Below, one piece after another: positions 45,568 to 54,866 of a DNA stretch of 64,000 nt. This stretch comes from Bacteroidota bacterium. GTDB lineage: Bacteria > Bacteroidota > Bacteroidia > NS11-12g > UBA955. Every line of letters starts with the position of its first letter. The first letter of the stretch is position 1. The translations under genes were made by a program, and so were the position numbers. Under the pieces are notes generated by a model that was not told the DNA's origin, did no database searches, and was given only the letters and a program-made list of their open reading frames with translations. The stretch lies in NCBI GenBank assembly GCA_963169345.1, contig CAUJCT010000042.1, positions 1 through 64,000 on the forward strand, in the 5' to 3' direction.

Positions 45568-46170
45568 ATGAAAAAGTGGAATTACAATTCAAAACTAACT
45601 ATGAAATTAATGACAGGACTCATTCTATGTCTGGTTTCTATCGGTTTTATCCATACATTTAAATTTATTGAGCACCCTAGCTTTCCTCATGTTCAGAAAT
45701 ATGAAAATGGACAGATAAAAACAATTGGTTGTATACAAAATGCCTTTCCTACCGGAACCTGGATCACATTTTTCCCCAATGGCACCATCGAATCTATTGA
45801 ACATTACTCGCCTCTTTATGATGAACAATGGACTTATCTGATAGGCACTTCATTTCAATACCATTCAAATGGTAAAATTAAAAGAAGAACGCAATATTTC
45901 AACCCGGATCAAAGTGATAGTAACTTTAATTTTGTTGGACAATTTCCGGGCGTGACCGATGGTTATGATATCATGTTAGATAATGGTGAAATATTTTGTG
46001 GTGATAAATGGGATGCAGATGGCACTCAGTTGGTCAAAACAAGTCCAGTTATAAGAAAAAACAGCTTGTTCATTTTACCATTAGAATATCTTGATTCCAA
46101 TAAATATAAACAGGATACACTTATCTACAAGATGAATGGCAATGGCTGGCTGGAACTTCAATCTAAATAA
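45568..46170 (+). CDS. MORN-like repeat protein, membrane-anchored or secreted
   Basis: The 200-residue protein has a signal or anchor segment (MKLMTGLILCLVSIGFIHTF) and YENGQIKTIGCIQNAFPTGTWITFFPNGTIESIEHYS followed by YHSNGKIKRRTQYFNPD, the strand pattern of MORN-like (toxin-antitoxin YwqK type) repeats. Such repeats are common in small secreted proteins of Bacteroidota. The function is unknown. Confidence 0.75.
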   Translation: MKKWNYNSKLTMKLMTGLILCLVSIGFIHTFKFIEHPSFPHVQKYENGQIKTIGCIQNAFPTGTWITFFPNGTIESIEHYSPLYDEQWTYLIGTSFQYHSNGKIKRRTQYFNPDQSDSNFNFVGQFPGVTDGYDIMLDNGEIFCGDKWDADGTQLVKTSPVIRKNSLFILPLEYLDSNKYKQDTLIYKMNGNGWLELQSK

Positions 46171-46253
46171 TTCAATTCAAAATTTGAATAACAGATTTAA
46201 ATTTGTTGAGGAGTAAAGGGACATCAAACTGAAGGTTAATAACAATTCAAAAT

Positions 46254-46685
46254 ATGGGAAGTACATCAAAACTTAAATGCAAGATATTAAGTCCTGTTCT
46301 TAAAACTCTGCTTATAATACTCTCATTATTTGCAACTAAATCTTACGGACAAATTGCAGTCATTACAGATAGTACAGAAATTAAAGACCTTCCAGAATAC
46401 CTGGAAAACAAAACTTATAAATTTGAAATAAAAGTAGATTCCCTTGTATTTAATTCTAAAACTGATGAATATAATAAAATCAAATATGTCGTTAAAGTAT
46501 ATAAAAAACAGTTATGTAAAAAACTGCATATTAAGAAAAAGTACTTTAAAAATATACAAATAACTAAGATTGCGAATTACTACATCATTTCTAACAAAAT
46601 TAAGGGTAAGGTTAAAAAAAATTATTACATGTTATTTTTCAATTTTGAAACTTTAACATTCACAAATTTTGTTTTAGGAAAATAA
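46254..46685 (+). CDS. Secreted protein of unknown function
   Basis: The 143 residues have an export signal (VLKTLLIILSLFATKSYGQ) and a Lys-rich, AT-rich body with YKFEIKVDSLVFN and CKKLHIKKKYFKN. No recognised family. It lies 83 bases downstream of the MORN-like gene and may be co-transcribed. Confidence 0.6.
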   Translation: MGSTSKLKCKILSPVLKTLLIILSLFATKSYGQIAVITDSTEIKDLPEYLENKTYKFEIKVDSLVFNSKTDEYNKIKYVVKVYKKQLCKKLHIKKKYFKNIQITKIANYYIISNKIKGKVKKNYYMLFFNFETLTFTNFVLGK

Positions 46686-46695
46686 GGTTTTTTAA

Positions 46696-46815
46696 ACATT
46701 CCCAAATTTGAATTTGGCTAATTATAGAAATGCATCTGGAATTTATGCTATAGCAAATGAATCATTATTTGACTGTTTGACAATAAGTGCGCAAACAAAA
46801 GAAAACTGGAAGTAG
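46696..46815 (+). other. Stop-bounded 39-codon frame, possible gene remnant
   Basis: Between two stops this frame reads an uninterrupted protein-like sequence with the segment ASGIYAIANESLFDCLTISA and ends KENWK. It has no start codon near its 5' end. It may be the tail of a decayed gene; chance cannot be excluded. Confidence 0.2.
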
Positions 46816-46892
46816 TTTTAACAATTGAAATTATTTAAATATCGGAAACAAATTGTTAATAGCTCCAACCAATTAACCCTAACTTCTCCAAC

Positions 46893-47642
46893 CTAATCCC
46901 CCACTAAGCGCCCTGCCCGTCTTGCTTCTAAATATTTGGGTGAATAACTGCTGATGATGTGTACCAACCTGTCAGGCCATTTTAAAATAAAAGGCATGGG
47001 ACGCTGAACATCCAGAAATAAAACTACCCGATATTCATCTGAATTGTTTTGTACTTCGTGTTCATATACATCGTCAAATAACACGCCTTTTCCTGCCTGC
47101 CATCTGTAGAACTGATCGTGCACTCTCAAAAAACAATCGCCTTCTTTCGGCACTTGCAAAGCCAGTTGATACCTGAGCACACCTTTGAATTTTCCGGTAT
47201 GCGCCGGTATTTTTGTTCCGGGTTCCAAAATAGAAATCAATGCTGTGCTAACATTCGGACATTGTGCCAAAAGCGCATGGGTCAATGGAAATCGCTTACA
47301 ATTGTCTTCAAACCAAGCCCCATGTGCCTTCAATAAAACTGTGCGCCAGGCGGGACCATCTGCCATGGAAATTTTGGATTGCCTCTGATCTATTTCGTGA
47401 AATTTGGGTATGCTCAATTGCTTTTGCTGTGTTATAAACTCATCGCGTATAGAGGTCCAATAGTATTCCAATACACGCGATTGTGGAAATATGGTATCTG
47501 AATAATGTTGAATAAATGGGGGATTCTTTGTGCGTAGAAATACCAAACGGTACCATAGAATTAAAAAGATGCGGGATTCCCAAAGCCATAAAATAATCAG
47601 CAATGCTGATAAAGCGATAATAATGATGCTGTAATGGTTCAT
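46893..47642 (-). CDS. Aspartyl/asparaginyl beta-hydroxylase-family dioxygenase (LpxO-like)
   Basis: The 249-residue protein has an N-terminal membrane span (about 5-30), then the double-stranded beta-helix domain: WRTVLLKAHGAWFEDNC, CPNVSTALISILEPGTKIPAHTG (first Fe-binding His), GKFKGVLRYQLALQVP, DDVYEHEVQNNSDEYRVVLFLD (second His, then the 2-oxoglutarate Arg). Relatives hydroxylate Asp/Asn residues or lipid A acyl chains (LpxO). Substrate here unknown. It ends a three-gene cluster after an SDR and a DUF4833 gene. Confidence 0.88.
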   Translation of the reverse strand: MNHYSIIIIALSALLIILWLWESRIFLILWYRLVFLRTKNPPFIQHYSDTIFPQSRVLEYYWTSIRDEFITQQKQLSIPKFHEIDQRQSKISMADGPAWRTVLLKAHGAWFEDNCKRFPLTHALLAQCPNVSTALISILEPGTKIPAHTGKFKGVLRYQLALQVPKEGDCFLRVHDQFYRWQAGKGVLFDDVYEHEVQNNSDEYRVVLFLDVQRPMPFILKWPDRLVHIISSYSPKYLEARRAGRLVGD

Positions 47643-47660
47643 AATCTTGTCATATAAAAT

Positions 47661-48455
47661 TTAAGAATTGGAGGCTTTTTTATATTGCCCGGAAATAATT
47701 GATATGGTGATAAATTCTGGCAGAACTGACATGAGCAACCAATTGATTTTATTGATGACTCCGGGTATGATGGAGTTCTGTTTTCTAAGCATTCGGTGTA
47801 CTGTGATTTTGGCAGATAACTCTGGACTCACCAGTAAACATTTTGCCCATAGTCCTAAATGCTTCACCTTTTCTTTAATTTCGTTATTGGTCAGCATTGG
47901 ACCGGGATGTGTTACACTTACAAATACATTGGTCCCTTTTAATTCATACCTCAGTCCCATAGAAAAATTATGCACAAATCGCTTCGAAGCCGGATAAACA
48001 GTTTTATAGGCAATTGGACTATAAGATGCCATACTCGATACATTTAAAATATGCGCATTGCCGCGATATCTGAGCAAATTGGGCAACAACCTGTGCGTTA
48101 ATATGGAAGTGGCTGTTATATTCAGTTGAATGATTTGATCGATAAGATGAGAGTCGGCTTCTAACATAGATTTTGAACAACCCATGCCTGCATTGTTAAT
48201 CAGCATACACAACTGGTAATTGGCATTCACATGTTCACTTAGTGCGTACAATTGCTGTTTATCGGTTAAATCGTATTCCAGGTATTGAACCTCTATGGAA
48301 TGAAACTGTGGCTCCATGACCAATTTATCCAAACCTTCACCGGGCAAGGATACCAGTAACAGGTTATAGCCGCGTTTAGCCAGTTCGTAGGCGATTTGCT
48401 TGCCTAGACCACGGCTTGCACCTGTTAGCAAGGCAAAAGATTTTTGTGTTGTCAT
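47661..48455 (-). CDS. Short-chain dehydrogenase/reductase
   Basis: This 264-residue SDR has the cofactor motif LLTGASRGLGKQIAYELA, the NNAG motif in CMLINNAGMG, catalytic Ser in ILNVSSMASYS and Tyr/Lys in VYPASKRFVH. Preference for NADPH is suggested by SR in the GASRGLG motif. It lies five bases downstream of DUF4833 and 18 bases upstream of the hydroxylase. Confidence 0.93.
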   Translation of the reverse strand: MTTQKSFALLTGASRGLGKQIAYELAKRGYNLLLVSLPGEGLDKLVMEPQFHSIEVQYLEYDLTDKQQLYALSEHVNANYQLCMLINNAGMGCSKSMLEADSHLIDQIIQLNITATSILTHRLLPNLLRYRGNAHILNVSSMASYSPIAYKTVYPASKRFVHNFSMGLRYELKGTNVFVSVTHPGPMLTNNEIKEKVKHLGLWAKCLLVSPELSAKITVHRMLRKQNSIIPGVINKINWLLMSVLPEFITISIISGQYKKASNS

Positions 48456-48460
48456 ATTGA

Positions 48461-49018
48461 TTAAGGTTTAAAAGATTCTGTTTTTAAATGTCCGTGACTG
48501 TCCTTACCTGTTATATCTATTTTAATCACAACAGGACAGGCAAGTGGACCAACGAGGTGCAGATACAATTCGCTCAGTATAAAATCATCTTCAACTTTGT
48601 TGACGTATACTGCAGTTGATTTTGAAGATTTAATTAGATGAAATGCTTTTTTCCTGGTACAGGCAAAGTGAAATACAGCCTCAGTGGCGCTAATTGATTT
48701 ATAGGTCAAACCATAGGCAATCTGAATCTGCCATTTAGTAAGGGCTTCCTTTTTGCCATTTTTGACCCAATACATTTTGATGGGATTGCTAACATTCAAC
48801 TGACCGCCGGAGCTAAGGTGCAGAGTATAGTGCAACTCCTGTTTATCTCTGTCGCGTCGTATTTTAAATAGCAATTGCCCATTTGTATCCGGGCTGGCTT
48901 TGGTTGTATTGACCCATTTTATGGCGGGTAATACATTAGAACTTTCAATTGTCTTTTCATCCCCCGAAAAAAGAGGAAGGCAGACAACACAAAGTGCATG
49001 TTTGATTAGAATATTCAT
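48461..49018 (-). CDS. DUF4833 family secreted protein
   Basis: The start is set at ATG 49018 (MNILIKHALCVVCLPLFSG signal). Family features: LLFKIRRDRDKQELHYTLHLSSGGQLNVSNPIKMYWVKNG, then LTKWQIQIAYGLTYKSI. DUF4833 is uncharacterised and found next to lipid or envelope genes. It is the first gene of the three-gene cluster. Confidence 0.85.
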   Translation of the reverse strand: MNILIKHALCVVCLPLFSGDEKTIESSNVLPAIKWVNTTKASPDTNGQLLFKIRRDRDKQELHYTLHLSSGGQLNVSNPIKMYWVKNGKKEALTKWQIQIAYGLTYKSISATEAVFHFACTRKKAFHLIKSSKSTAVYVNKVEDDFILSELYLHLVGPLACPVVIKIDITGKDSHGHLKTESFKP

Positions 49019-49295
49019 AGCGAATGAAATGGTCATTCAAAACTATGAGCATTGATAAAGGTTCTAAAACGGACTACAACTCATGAAAATTCCGTTGGAA
49101 TGAAAAAATGAAAAGACGAGCAGGAAATTAAAAATCCATTGAAGCTAAGTAAGGAACAAAGCCAAATGCTTTCCTTTAATTACGGAAATGCGCAAAAAAT
49201 TAATCCGGCAAATTGGAAAGAATGCAAGTATTTTTTAAAAAATCAGAAAAAGCAACTTTAGTTCGTTCATCTAAAGTCCCCGTAAATCAAGGGTT

Positions 49296-49955
49296 TCAGA
49301 AGCTAAACTTCAACCAAATATTGGATGGGAATGCGTAAGTGCTAAAGCTGCGTGATTCAGATTTAGAGCTGTTCATTCCGGTATTTAAGGAATACGTGTC
49401 TTTATGTTCAAGTTTGTCTTTAGACATATAAGCCGCCATTTCCATTTCGAGACTTAAGTACCTGTTAATTCTGTATCCCAGTCTGAAGAATAAATTTCCT
49501 CCGGTTTCCGTTTGTATGACTTCCTGAGTAACAATTTCAATTTGCGAAATGATATCTGAGCGGTTATTGCTTTTATTCATAAAGTAACCAGCACCTGCAA
49601 AGAAATTCCATTTTCTGCTGCTGAAAAAATTATAGGCGTAGTTAGGAGCAATAGAAAAACTTGTCTTCTTGTATTCTTTAGGCAGATTATTAACAGAGCC
49701 GGATGATTTAGCACTGCTGCCGTCTATACCCAATCCAATCTGATGCTTATTGAACCGGTATTGAAACTCAATTGTGTTATGCGAATACATATAATGTTCG
49801 GCACTGTCTTTTGCAATTGAATTAAACATAGGTTTAAGTGAAAGCATGATGCTAAATCTGCCGGATTTTCTTACAGAAGAGTCTCTATCGGCTTTTAAGG
49901 GCAAAAAATAGCCTGCTACCAATAACAGTAGCAGGCCGTATTTTAGTCTTGACAT
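49296..49955 (-). CDS. Outer-membrane beta-barrel protein (OmpW/PorT-like fold)
   Basis: The 219 residues start with a signal peptide (GLLLLLVAGYFLPLKA) and continue as alternating amphipathic strands (HNTIEFQYRFNKHQIGLGID, WNFFAGAGYFMNKS, GGNLFFRLGYRINRYLSLEMEM) ending in a typical barrel C-terminus with terminal Phe (NIWLKFSF). It lies 11 bases after the di-haem peroxidase gene and is probably in its operon. Confidence 0.8.
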   Translation of the reverse strand: MSRLKYGLLLLLVAGYFLPLKADRDSSVRKSGRFSIMLSLKPMFNSIAKDSAEHYMYSHNTIEFQYRFNKHQIGLGIDGSSAKSSGSVNNLPKEYKKTSFSIAPNYAYNFFSSRKWNFFAGAGYFMNKSNNRSDIISQIEIVTQEVIQTETGGNLFFRLGYRINRYLSLEMEMAAYMSKDKLEHKDTYSLNTGMNSSKSESRSFSTYAFPSNIWLKFSF

Positions 49956-49966
49956 AAAGTATCTAC

Positions 49967-51049
49967 TCAGTTAAAAGGGTTTGAGAATTTTTTGTCGGTC
50001 AACAAATTTTTGTCAGTCAATGTATTTAAGAATGCAATGATATCTGCTTTTTGCTGAGCGGTAAATTCAAACTTCTTAGGAGTAGCTGAACCGTTAGCTT
50101 TTAACAGGAAATTCAATTTAGGGTTGTTCTGAATATTGTTGCTGTAGTGATCTAAAACTTCTTCAAGCGTTTTAAATCTGCCGTCGTGCATATAAGGAGC
50201 AGTCAATGCAATGTTCTTCAATCTTGGGATTTTGTATTGACCATCGATGCCCGGATCGTTATCGACAACATCCAGACCGATATTTGCAAACTTAAAGCTG
50301 TTGTATGAATTTGAGAAGCTAGGTGTAATCTGGTGACAGGTACCGCAATTGTTTTCAGTGAACAACTTCATACCTCTTGATTCCTGAGCAGTGAAATTGC
50401 TGAATCCTTTGTACATGCCTTCATCAAACTTGGTATTCTGTGCAACAATAGAGAAAAGGAACTGACTCAAGCCCTGACGCAATCTCTGCTCAGTTACTTC
50501 AGTTGTGCCATAAGCTTTCTGAATAAGTGCTGCGTAATAAGGCAACTTAGATACTTTTTCTGCTACCAGGTCGATGCGATCAAATCCCATCTCAATGTGA
50601 TTGGCTACAGGAGCAAATACCATAGATTCAATTTTAGTTTCTCTGGCATCCCAAAAGAATCCAATGTTGCGCTCATCAACCAGATTGCTGATGCCCATTG
50701 AGTTTCTCACAGTTTGTTTTTCAGCAAAACCTTTACTAAATGCTACAACATCTGAAAATGCGTGATCCTGACTGTGGCAGGAAGCACAAGAAACAGAGTT
50801 GTTAATAGAGAGAGCCTTGTCATAAAACAAAACACGACCTAAGGTGGCCTTGTCATTGTTAATGAGCGTAAAATCCTCGTAATAATTGTTAATCTTGCCT
50901 ATAGAAGTATTCACTTTGTTATACTCGTATGGCTGGTCGGGCAAACTCAACTTCACCGAAGATGGATCTGCTTTGTAACTTACTTTTTTACAGTTGTAGC
51001 TGATGCCTAGCGTCAGAACTGATAAAGTGAGGAGAAGTAGTTGTTTCAT
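49967..51049 (-). CDS. Di-haem cytochrome c peroxidase (CcpA/MauG family)
   Basis: The 360-residue protein has an export signal with a possible lipobox (GISYNC), then two haem motifs: CASCH near residue 90 and CGTCH near residue 235, with the distal elements HAFSD and APYMHDGRFKTLEEVLDHY. It reduces hydrogen peroxide with electrons from a c-type cytochrome in the periplasm, or acts as a MauG-like oxidant. A second family member sits at the right window edge. Confidence 0.95.
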   Translation of the reverse strand: MKQLLLLTLSVLTLGISYNCKKVSYKADPSSVKLSLPDQPYEYNKVNTSIGKINNYYEDFTLINNDKATLGRVLFYDKALSINNSVSCASCHSQDHAFSDVVAFSKGFAEKQTVRNSMGISNLVDERNIGFFWDARETKIESMVFAPVANHIEMGFDRIDLVAEKVSKLPYYAALIQKAYGTTEVTEQRLRQGLSQFLFSIVAQNTKFDEGMYKGFSNFTAQESRGMKLFTENNCGTCHQITPSFSNSYNSFKFANIGLDVVDNDPGIDGQYKIPRLKNIALTAPYMHDGRFKTLEEVLDHYSNNIQNNPKLNFLLKANGSATPKKFEFTAQQKADIIAFLNTLTDKNLLTDKKFSNPFN

Positions 51050-51271
51050 AAGAAGCTCTTAATATTGTTTTGTTTTAAAATGGTGACCTTAATCATTAAC
51101 GAAGGTAGAAATATGATTTTATATTACCAACTCAAATATTAAAATTAAATTAAATCTGACAATTCGGTGACCAAAATATGACAATCGATTACTGATTATC
51201 AATGATTTAACATGTCATTTTTTGACAATTGGAAGAATGATTAAAAACTTCCGGGGTTCAGACTGCTTTTT

Positions 51272-51883
51272 TTAACTCTTGCAATAGGTGCTCAAAGCCT
51301 GCAACCACTCTTCGTACAAAATTTGTTCGGTCTCCTCTGCTCTTGTTGCAACACGCTCATCTCCCTGAAACAAAATATGAATTTGCTTTTTCATTTCCTT
51401 CAAATGCCCTTCTTCCTCCGTAATTATCGTATTCACTTTTACATTGCTGCCTGTCGATGTCAGTACATCCTTATATACTGGATATAAATGCTCTGCTCTC
51501 ACTTCGATAGCATACGTTACCAGTAAATAGGCGGCGTATTTGAGTTCGTATCCTGTCCAATGGTACGATTGCTTTAACCATTTACAAATTCTGAGGTCCA
51601 GTGCATCCAGATAAAACTGACTTTGTTTGGGCGCCAGCAGATAGGATGCCTCGTAAGTCGGGCAAGCCCCTTCCTGTATTTTTGAGAGTTGCTTCTTGAG
51701 GTAATAGGCATGTCTGGCTTCTTCAGAAGCATGTTTCAAAATCATTTCACTCACCAGCAATGGATGTTCGCAAGCTTTTATTTTACGGGCACCTGCATTC
51801 TCCATCATCGATAGTGTATTCAACCATTTCGAATGCATTGATTGATCATTTACTATTCTTTCCAGAATCTGTTTTAAGTCCAT
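51272..51883 (-). CDS. Ferritin-like di-iron protein at the end of the biotin operon
   Basis: The 203 all-helical residues carry the full di-iron ligand set of the ferritin-like superfamily: E28 (MMENAGARK), E55xxH58 (EEARHAYY), E127 or E131 (AIEVRAEHLY), and E157xxH160 (EEEGHLKEM). I infer an O2-activating oxidase or oxygenase. Its ATG directly abuts the bioA stop, so it is the fifth gene of a bioB-bioF-bioD-bioA transcript. No bioC, bioH, bioI or other known pimeloyl gene is in the window, so a role in making or releasing the pimeloyl moiety is a reasonable hypothesis, not a demonstrated one. Confidence 0.82.
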   Translation of the reverse strand: MDLKQILERIVNDQSMHSKWLNTLSMMENAGARKIKACEHPLLVSEMILKHASEEARHAYYLKKQLSKIQEGACPTYEASYLLAPKQSQFYLDALDLRICKWLKQSYHWTGYELKYAAYLLVTYAIEVRAEHLYPVYKDVLTSTGSNVKVNTIITEEEGHLKEMKKQIHILFQGDERVATRAEETEQILYEEWLQALSTYCKS

Positions 51884-53146
51884 TTAATTGTTTTCTAATA
51901 TGTATTCAAAAGTCTTTTCTACTTGCTGCAACTGTTCTTCAGTTACAATATAAGGAGGTATCGTATATAGGGTATTACCAAGCGGTCGAAGCAAAACTCC
52001 TTTGCTCAGTGCCTGACCATACAGCCTGTCTCTGATTTCACTGAAGTACCCACCTGTACTGTTCACCTTTACTTCAAAAGCCAGAATATTGCCCTTCACC
52101 CTAACATCTACGGCATTGGAATGTTGTTCAAGTCGCTCCTTAATTTCAGTCAACTGAATTGACAATTTACTCATTTGCTCCTTCATATTTTCAGAGAGCA
52201 ATAACTTTAAGGAAGCATTGGCAGCCGCACAGGCTATTGGATTTCCGGTATACGAGTGACCATGAAAAAATGTTTTATTTCGGTCTTCCGAGTAAAAAGC
52301 CTTGTAAATATCATCGCTTGCGAGGGTAACGCCCAATGGTAAAAAGCCACCGGTTATGCCTTTAGATAAGCACATGATATCTGGAAACACTTTGAGGTAC
52401 TCGCAGGCAAAATGCTTACCAGTCCTTCCAAATCCGGTCATCACTTCATCTGCAATCAGTATCACGCCATTGTCCTTTGCCATCTTCATCAAATCGTCCA
52501 ATATTGAAGCATCGTACATCTTCATCCCGGCTGTTCCCATTACCAAGGGCTCAAAAATAAATGCCGCCACATCGCCTGATTTCATCTCTGTTTCAAAGGC
52601 GGATAATACTTCGTCATGATTGTGAAAATTTGGACGAGGCAGTCTTCTCACTTCAAACAACAAGTCATCAAAAGGTTTCGAAAATGCCGAACGGGCACCG
52701 ACTGACATAGCTCCAAAGGTATCGCCGTGATAGGCCTCTTCAAATGCGATTACTTTAACCGACTTGTGTTGCGACTTATTGTAAAAAAACTGCAAAGCCA
52801 TCTTCAATGCTACTTCAACTGCAGTTGACCCATTGTCTGAATAGAAAACTTTGCTGAAATGTCCATGAGTGACAGCCAGTAATCCATTGGCTAATTGGAT
52901 GGCTGGCTCGTGAGTAAATCCTGCCAGTAACACATGCTCGAGTTCTTTGGCCTGTAAAGCGATTGCCTCCGCTATTTCAAGTCTCCCATGTCCAAACAAG
53001 TTCACCCACCAGGATGAAACGGCATCAATCAGTACGGTGCCGTTTTCCAGATAAATCAGTGCATCAGAAGCTCTCTTTACTTTAAGAGGCAAGGGATATA
53101 ATTTTTCCTGAGTATAAGGATGCCAAACCGGATTATTTTCCATCAA
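51884..53146 (-). CDS. bioA: Adenosylmethionine-8-amino-7-oxononanoate aminotransferase
   Basis: The 420-residue PLP enzyme turns KAPA into DAPA. DAVSSWWVNLFGHGR near residue 40 is the BioA signature. The PLP region has FEEAYHGDTFGAMSVGARS, LIADEVMTGFGRTGKHFACE and the Schiff-base lysine in MCLSKGITGG. Its start overlaps bioD by 14 bases. Confidence 0.97.
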   Translation of the reverse strand: MMENNPVWHPYTQEKLYPLPLKVKRASDALIYLENGTVLIDAVSSWWVNLFGHGRLEIAEAIALQAKELEHVLLAGFTHEPAIQLANGLLAVTHGHFSKVFYSDNGSTAVEVALKMALQFFYNKSQHKSVKVIAFEEAYHGDTFGAMSVGARSAFSKPFDDLLFEVRRLPRPNFHNHDEVLSAFETEMKSGDVAAFIFEPLVMGTAGMKMYDASILDDLMKMAKDNGVILIADEVMTGFGRTGKHFACEYLKVFPDIMCLSKGITGGFLPLGVTLASDDIYKAFYSEDRNKTFFHGHSYTGNPIACAAANASLKLLLSENMKEQMSKLSIQLTEIKERLEQHSNAVDVRVKGNILAFEVKVNSTGGYFSEIRDRLYGQALSKGVLLRPLGNTLYTIPPYIVTEEQLQQVEKTFEYILENN

Positions 53147-53765
53147 TAAATGTCATTAATGTTGCTCTGTTCTCCTCTGCTATTTTCTCTACTTCACCGG
53201 CAGTAATGATTGAAATTTTAGGAATCTCCATCCATACAGGCAGGTTACTGTATGCCTTAATATATTGTCTGCTGGACACTACACTTTCTCCATTAAAAAT
53301 CAGTCCAATCAAATTTATCCCTTTTTGTTTCATCACTTCAATGCTCATCAGACTGTGGTTGATAGAACCCAGGTAATCGCTGATAACCAAAACCGTTGGC
53401 AAATTCAGGCGGACCATCAAATCCAGATTGGTAGAAGAATGATTCAAAGGACTCATGATGCCACCAGCAGTTTCTACCACTATCCCATTTTCAGACAATG
53501 GTAAATTTAGTTGACTTAATTCAACATGTTTATTTTCAATTTCTGCAGCATAATGAGGCGAAGCCGGAGTATGAAAAGCATAAGCTTCATTAAAAGCAGT
53601 CAGCTTGTCATGATGCGCATTCTGACGTATAAAATCACTGTCTGTGAATTCAAGTTCACCAGCCTGAACCGGCTTCCAGTAATTGTATTTTAAAGCTTTT
53701 ACCAATACAGCAGATGCCATTGTTTTACCAATGCCTGTGTGTATGCCTGCTACTACTAAACTCAT
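53133..53765 (-). CDS. bioD: Dethiobiotin synthetase
   Basis: The 210-residue ATP-dependent carboxylase has the P-loop VAGIHTGIGKTMASAVLVKAL, KPVQAGE, and VVETAGGIMSPLN. It closes the ureido ring of dethiobiotin. It overlaps bioF by four bases and bioA by 14. Confidence 0.96.
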   Translation of the reverse strand: MSLVVAGIHTGIGKTMASAVLVKALKYNYWKPVQAGELEFTDSDFIRQNAHHDKLTAFNEAYAFHTPASPHYAAEIENKHVELSQLNLPLSENGIVVETAGGIMSPLNHSSTNLDLMVRLNLPTVLVISDYLGSINHSLMSIEVMKQKGINLIGLIFNGESVVSSRQYIKAYSNLPVWMEIPKISIITAGEVEKIAEENRATLMTFIDGK

Positions 53766-54862
53766 TCCTGTATTAAATTTTTGATTGATTCCAGTAAATT
53801 ACTGATGTCGTTTTCTGTATTAAAAGCGTGCAGACAAATTCTGATTCTTTCCTCACCCTCATTAACTGTTGGAGTTAAAATAGCTTTTTGAAGATATCCC
53901 ATTTTCCATAATTTGTCACTTATATCTGTTAATGCATGATGTCCTTTAAGCAGAACCTGAATGGCCGATTGACTCACCTGAATTTGTTCATTTAAATTGA
54001 AAGCTGAAACCATCAGGCTGAAATAATTAATATTGTATCTTAATTGCTGACGAGCTTCAGAAGTCATCATACATTGGTAACGTTTTTCAATCATCTCCGC
54101 ATCCATTGGCGAAACTGCAGTTGTATAAATAAAAGGTCTTGAAAAATTAATCAGATAGTGTTTCAATGATTCTGAACCAAGTACCGCAGCGCCATGAAAA
54201 CCGAGTGCTTTTCCGTATGTATAAACTCTGGCGAACATTTCAACACCTTCTATGCTATTCGCGCAAAGGCCTTCACCTTGTGCACCAAACACACCTAGAG
54301 CATGCGCTTCATCCACAATCAATCCTGCATGATACATACGGCACAAATGCGCTATTTCATTCAGCGGTGCAATATCTCCATCCATAGAAAACACCGATTC
54401 GGTGATGACATAAATCGTTTCGAATTCAGAAGTTTGAAGTATCTTTTCCAAATCGGCCATATCGTTGTGCCTGAATTTTCTTCTTTGGGCAAAACTCAGT
54501 CGCATACCGTCCAAAATACTGGCATGACATAAACTATCGTAAACAAACAAACTCCCTTTAACTCCAATACTCGACAACAGACCCAGATTAGCCAGATAGC
54601 CGGAATTAAATAGAAGTGCCGATTCAGCACCATGAAATTCCGCAATAAATGATTCGACCTGTTCATGCATTATATCATGACCGGATATTAACCTCGAGCC
54701 GGTTGAACCAGATGATAATTGGGAAGAAGGCTCCATATTCAAATTAGAAAATCCCAGATAATCGTTCGACCAAAAATCGATGCCTCCTGAAGACAACTTC
54801 AGAGTCCTGTAGTGACTTGCCTCTTCCCGCTTTTTTAGAGCACTCAATAAGGCCTCGTTCAT
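53762..54862 (-). CDS. bioF: 8-amino-7-oxononanoate synthase (alpha-oxoamine synthase family)
   Basis: The 366-residue PLP enzyme condenses pimeloyl thioester with alanine. Motifs: FWSNDYLGFSN, GSTGSRLISGHDIMHEQVE, LLFNSGYLANLGLLSS, VDEAHALGVFG, and the lysine in TYGKALGFHGA. It is four bases from bioB. Its first residues are shorter than E. coli BioF, but all core motifs are present. Confidence 0.96.
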   Translation of the reverse strand: MNEALLSALKKREEASHYRTLKLSSGGIDFWSNDYLGFSNLNMEPSSQLSSGSTGSRLISGHDIMHEQVESFIAEFHGAESALLFNSGYLANLGLLSSIGVKGSLFVYDSLCHASILDGMRLSFAQRRKFRHNDMADLEKILQTSEFETIYVITESVFSMDGDIAPLNEIAHLCRMYHAGLIVDEAHALGVFGAQGEGLCANSIEGVEMFARVYTYGKALGFHGAAVLGSESLKHYLINFSRPFIYTTAVSPMDAEMIEKRYQCMMTSEARQQLRYNINYFSLMVSAFNLNEQIQVSQSAIQVLLKGHHALTDISDKLWKMGYLQKAILTPTVNEGEERIRICLHAFNTENDISNLLESIKNLIQE

Positions 54863-54866
54863 TTCT

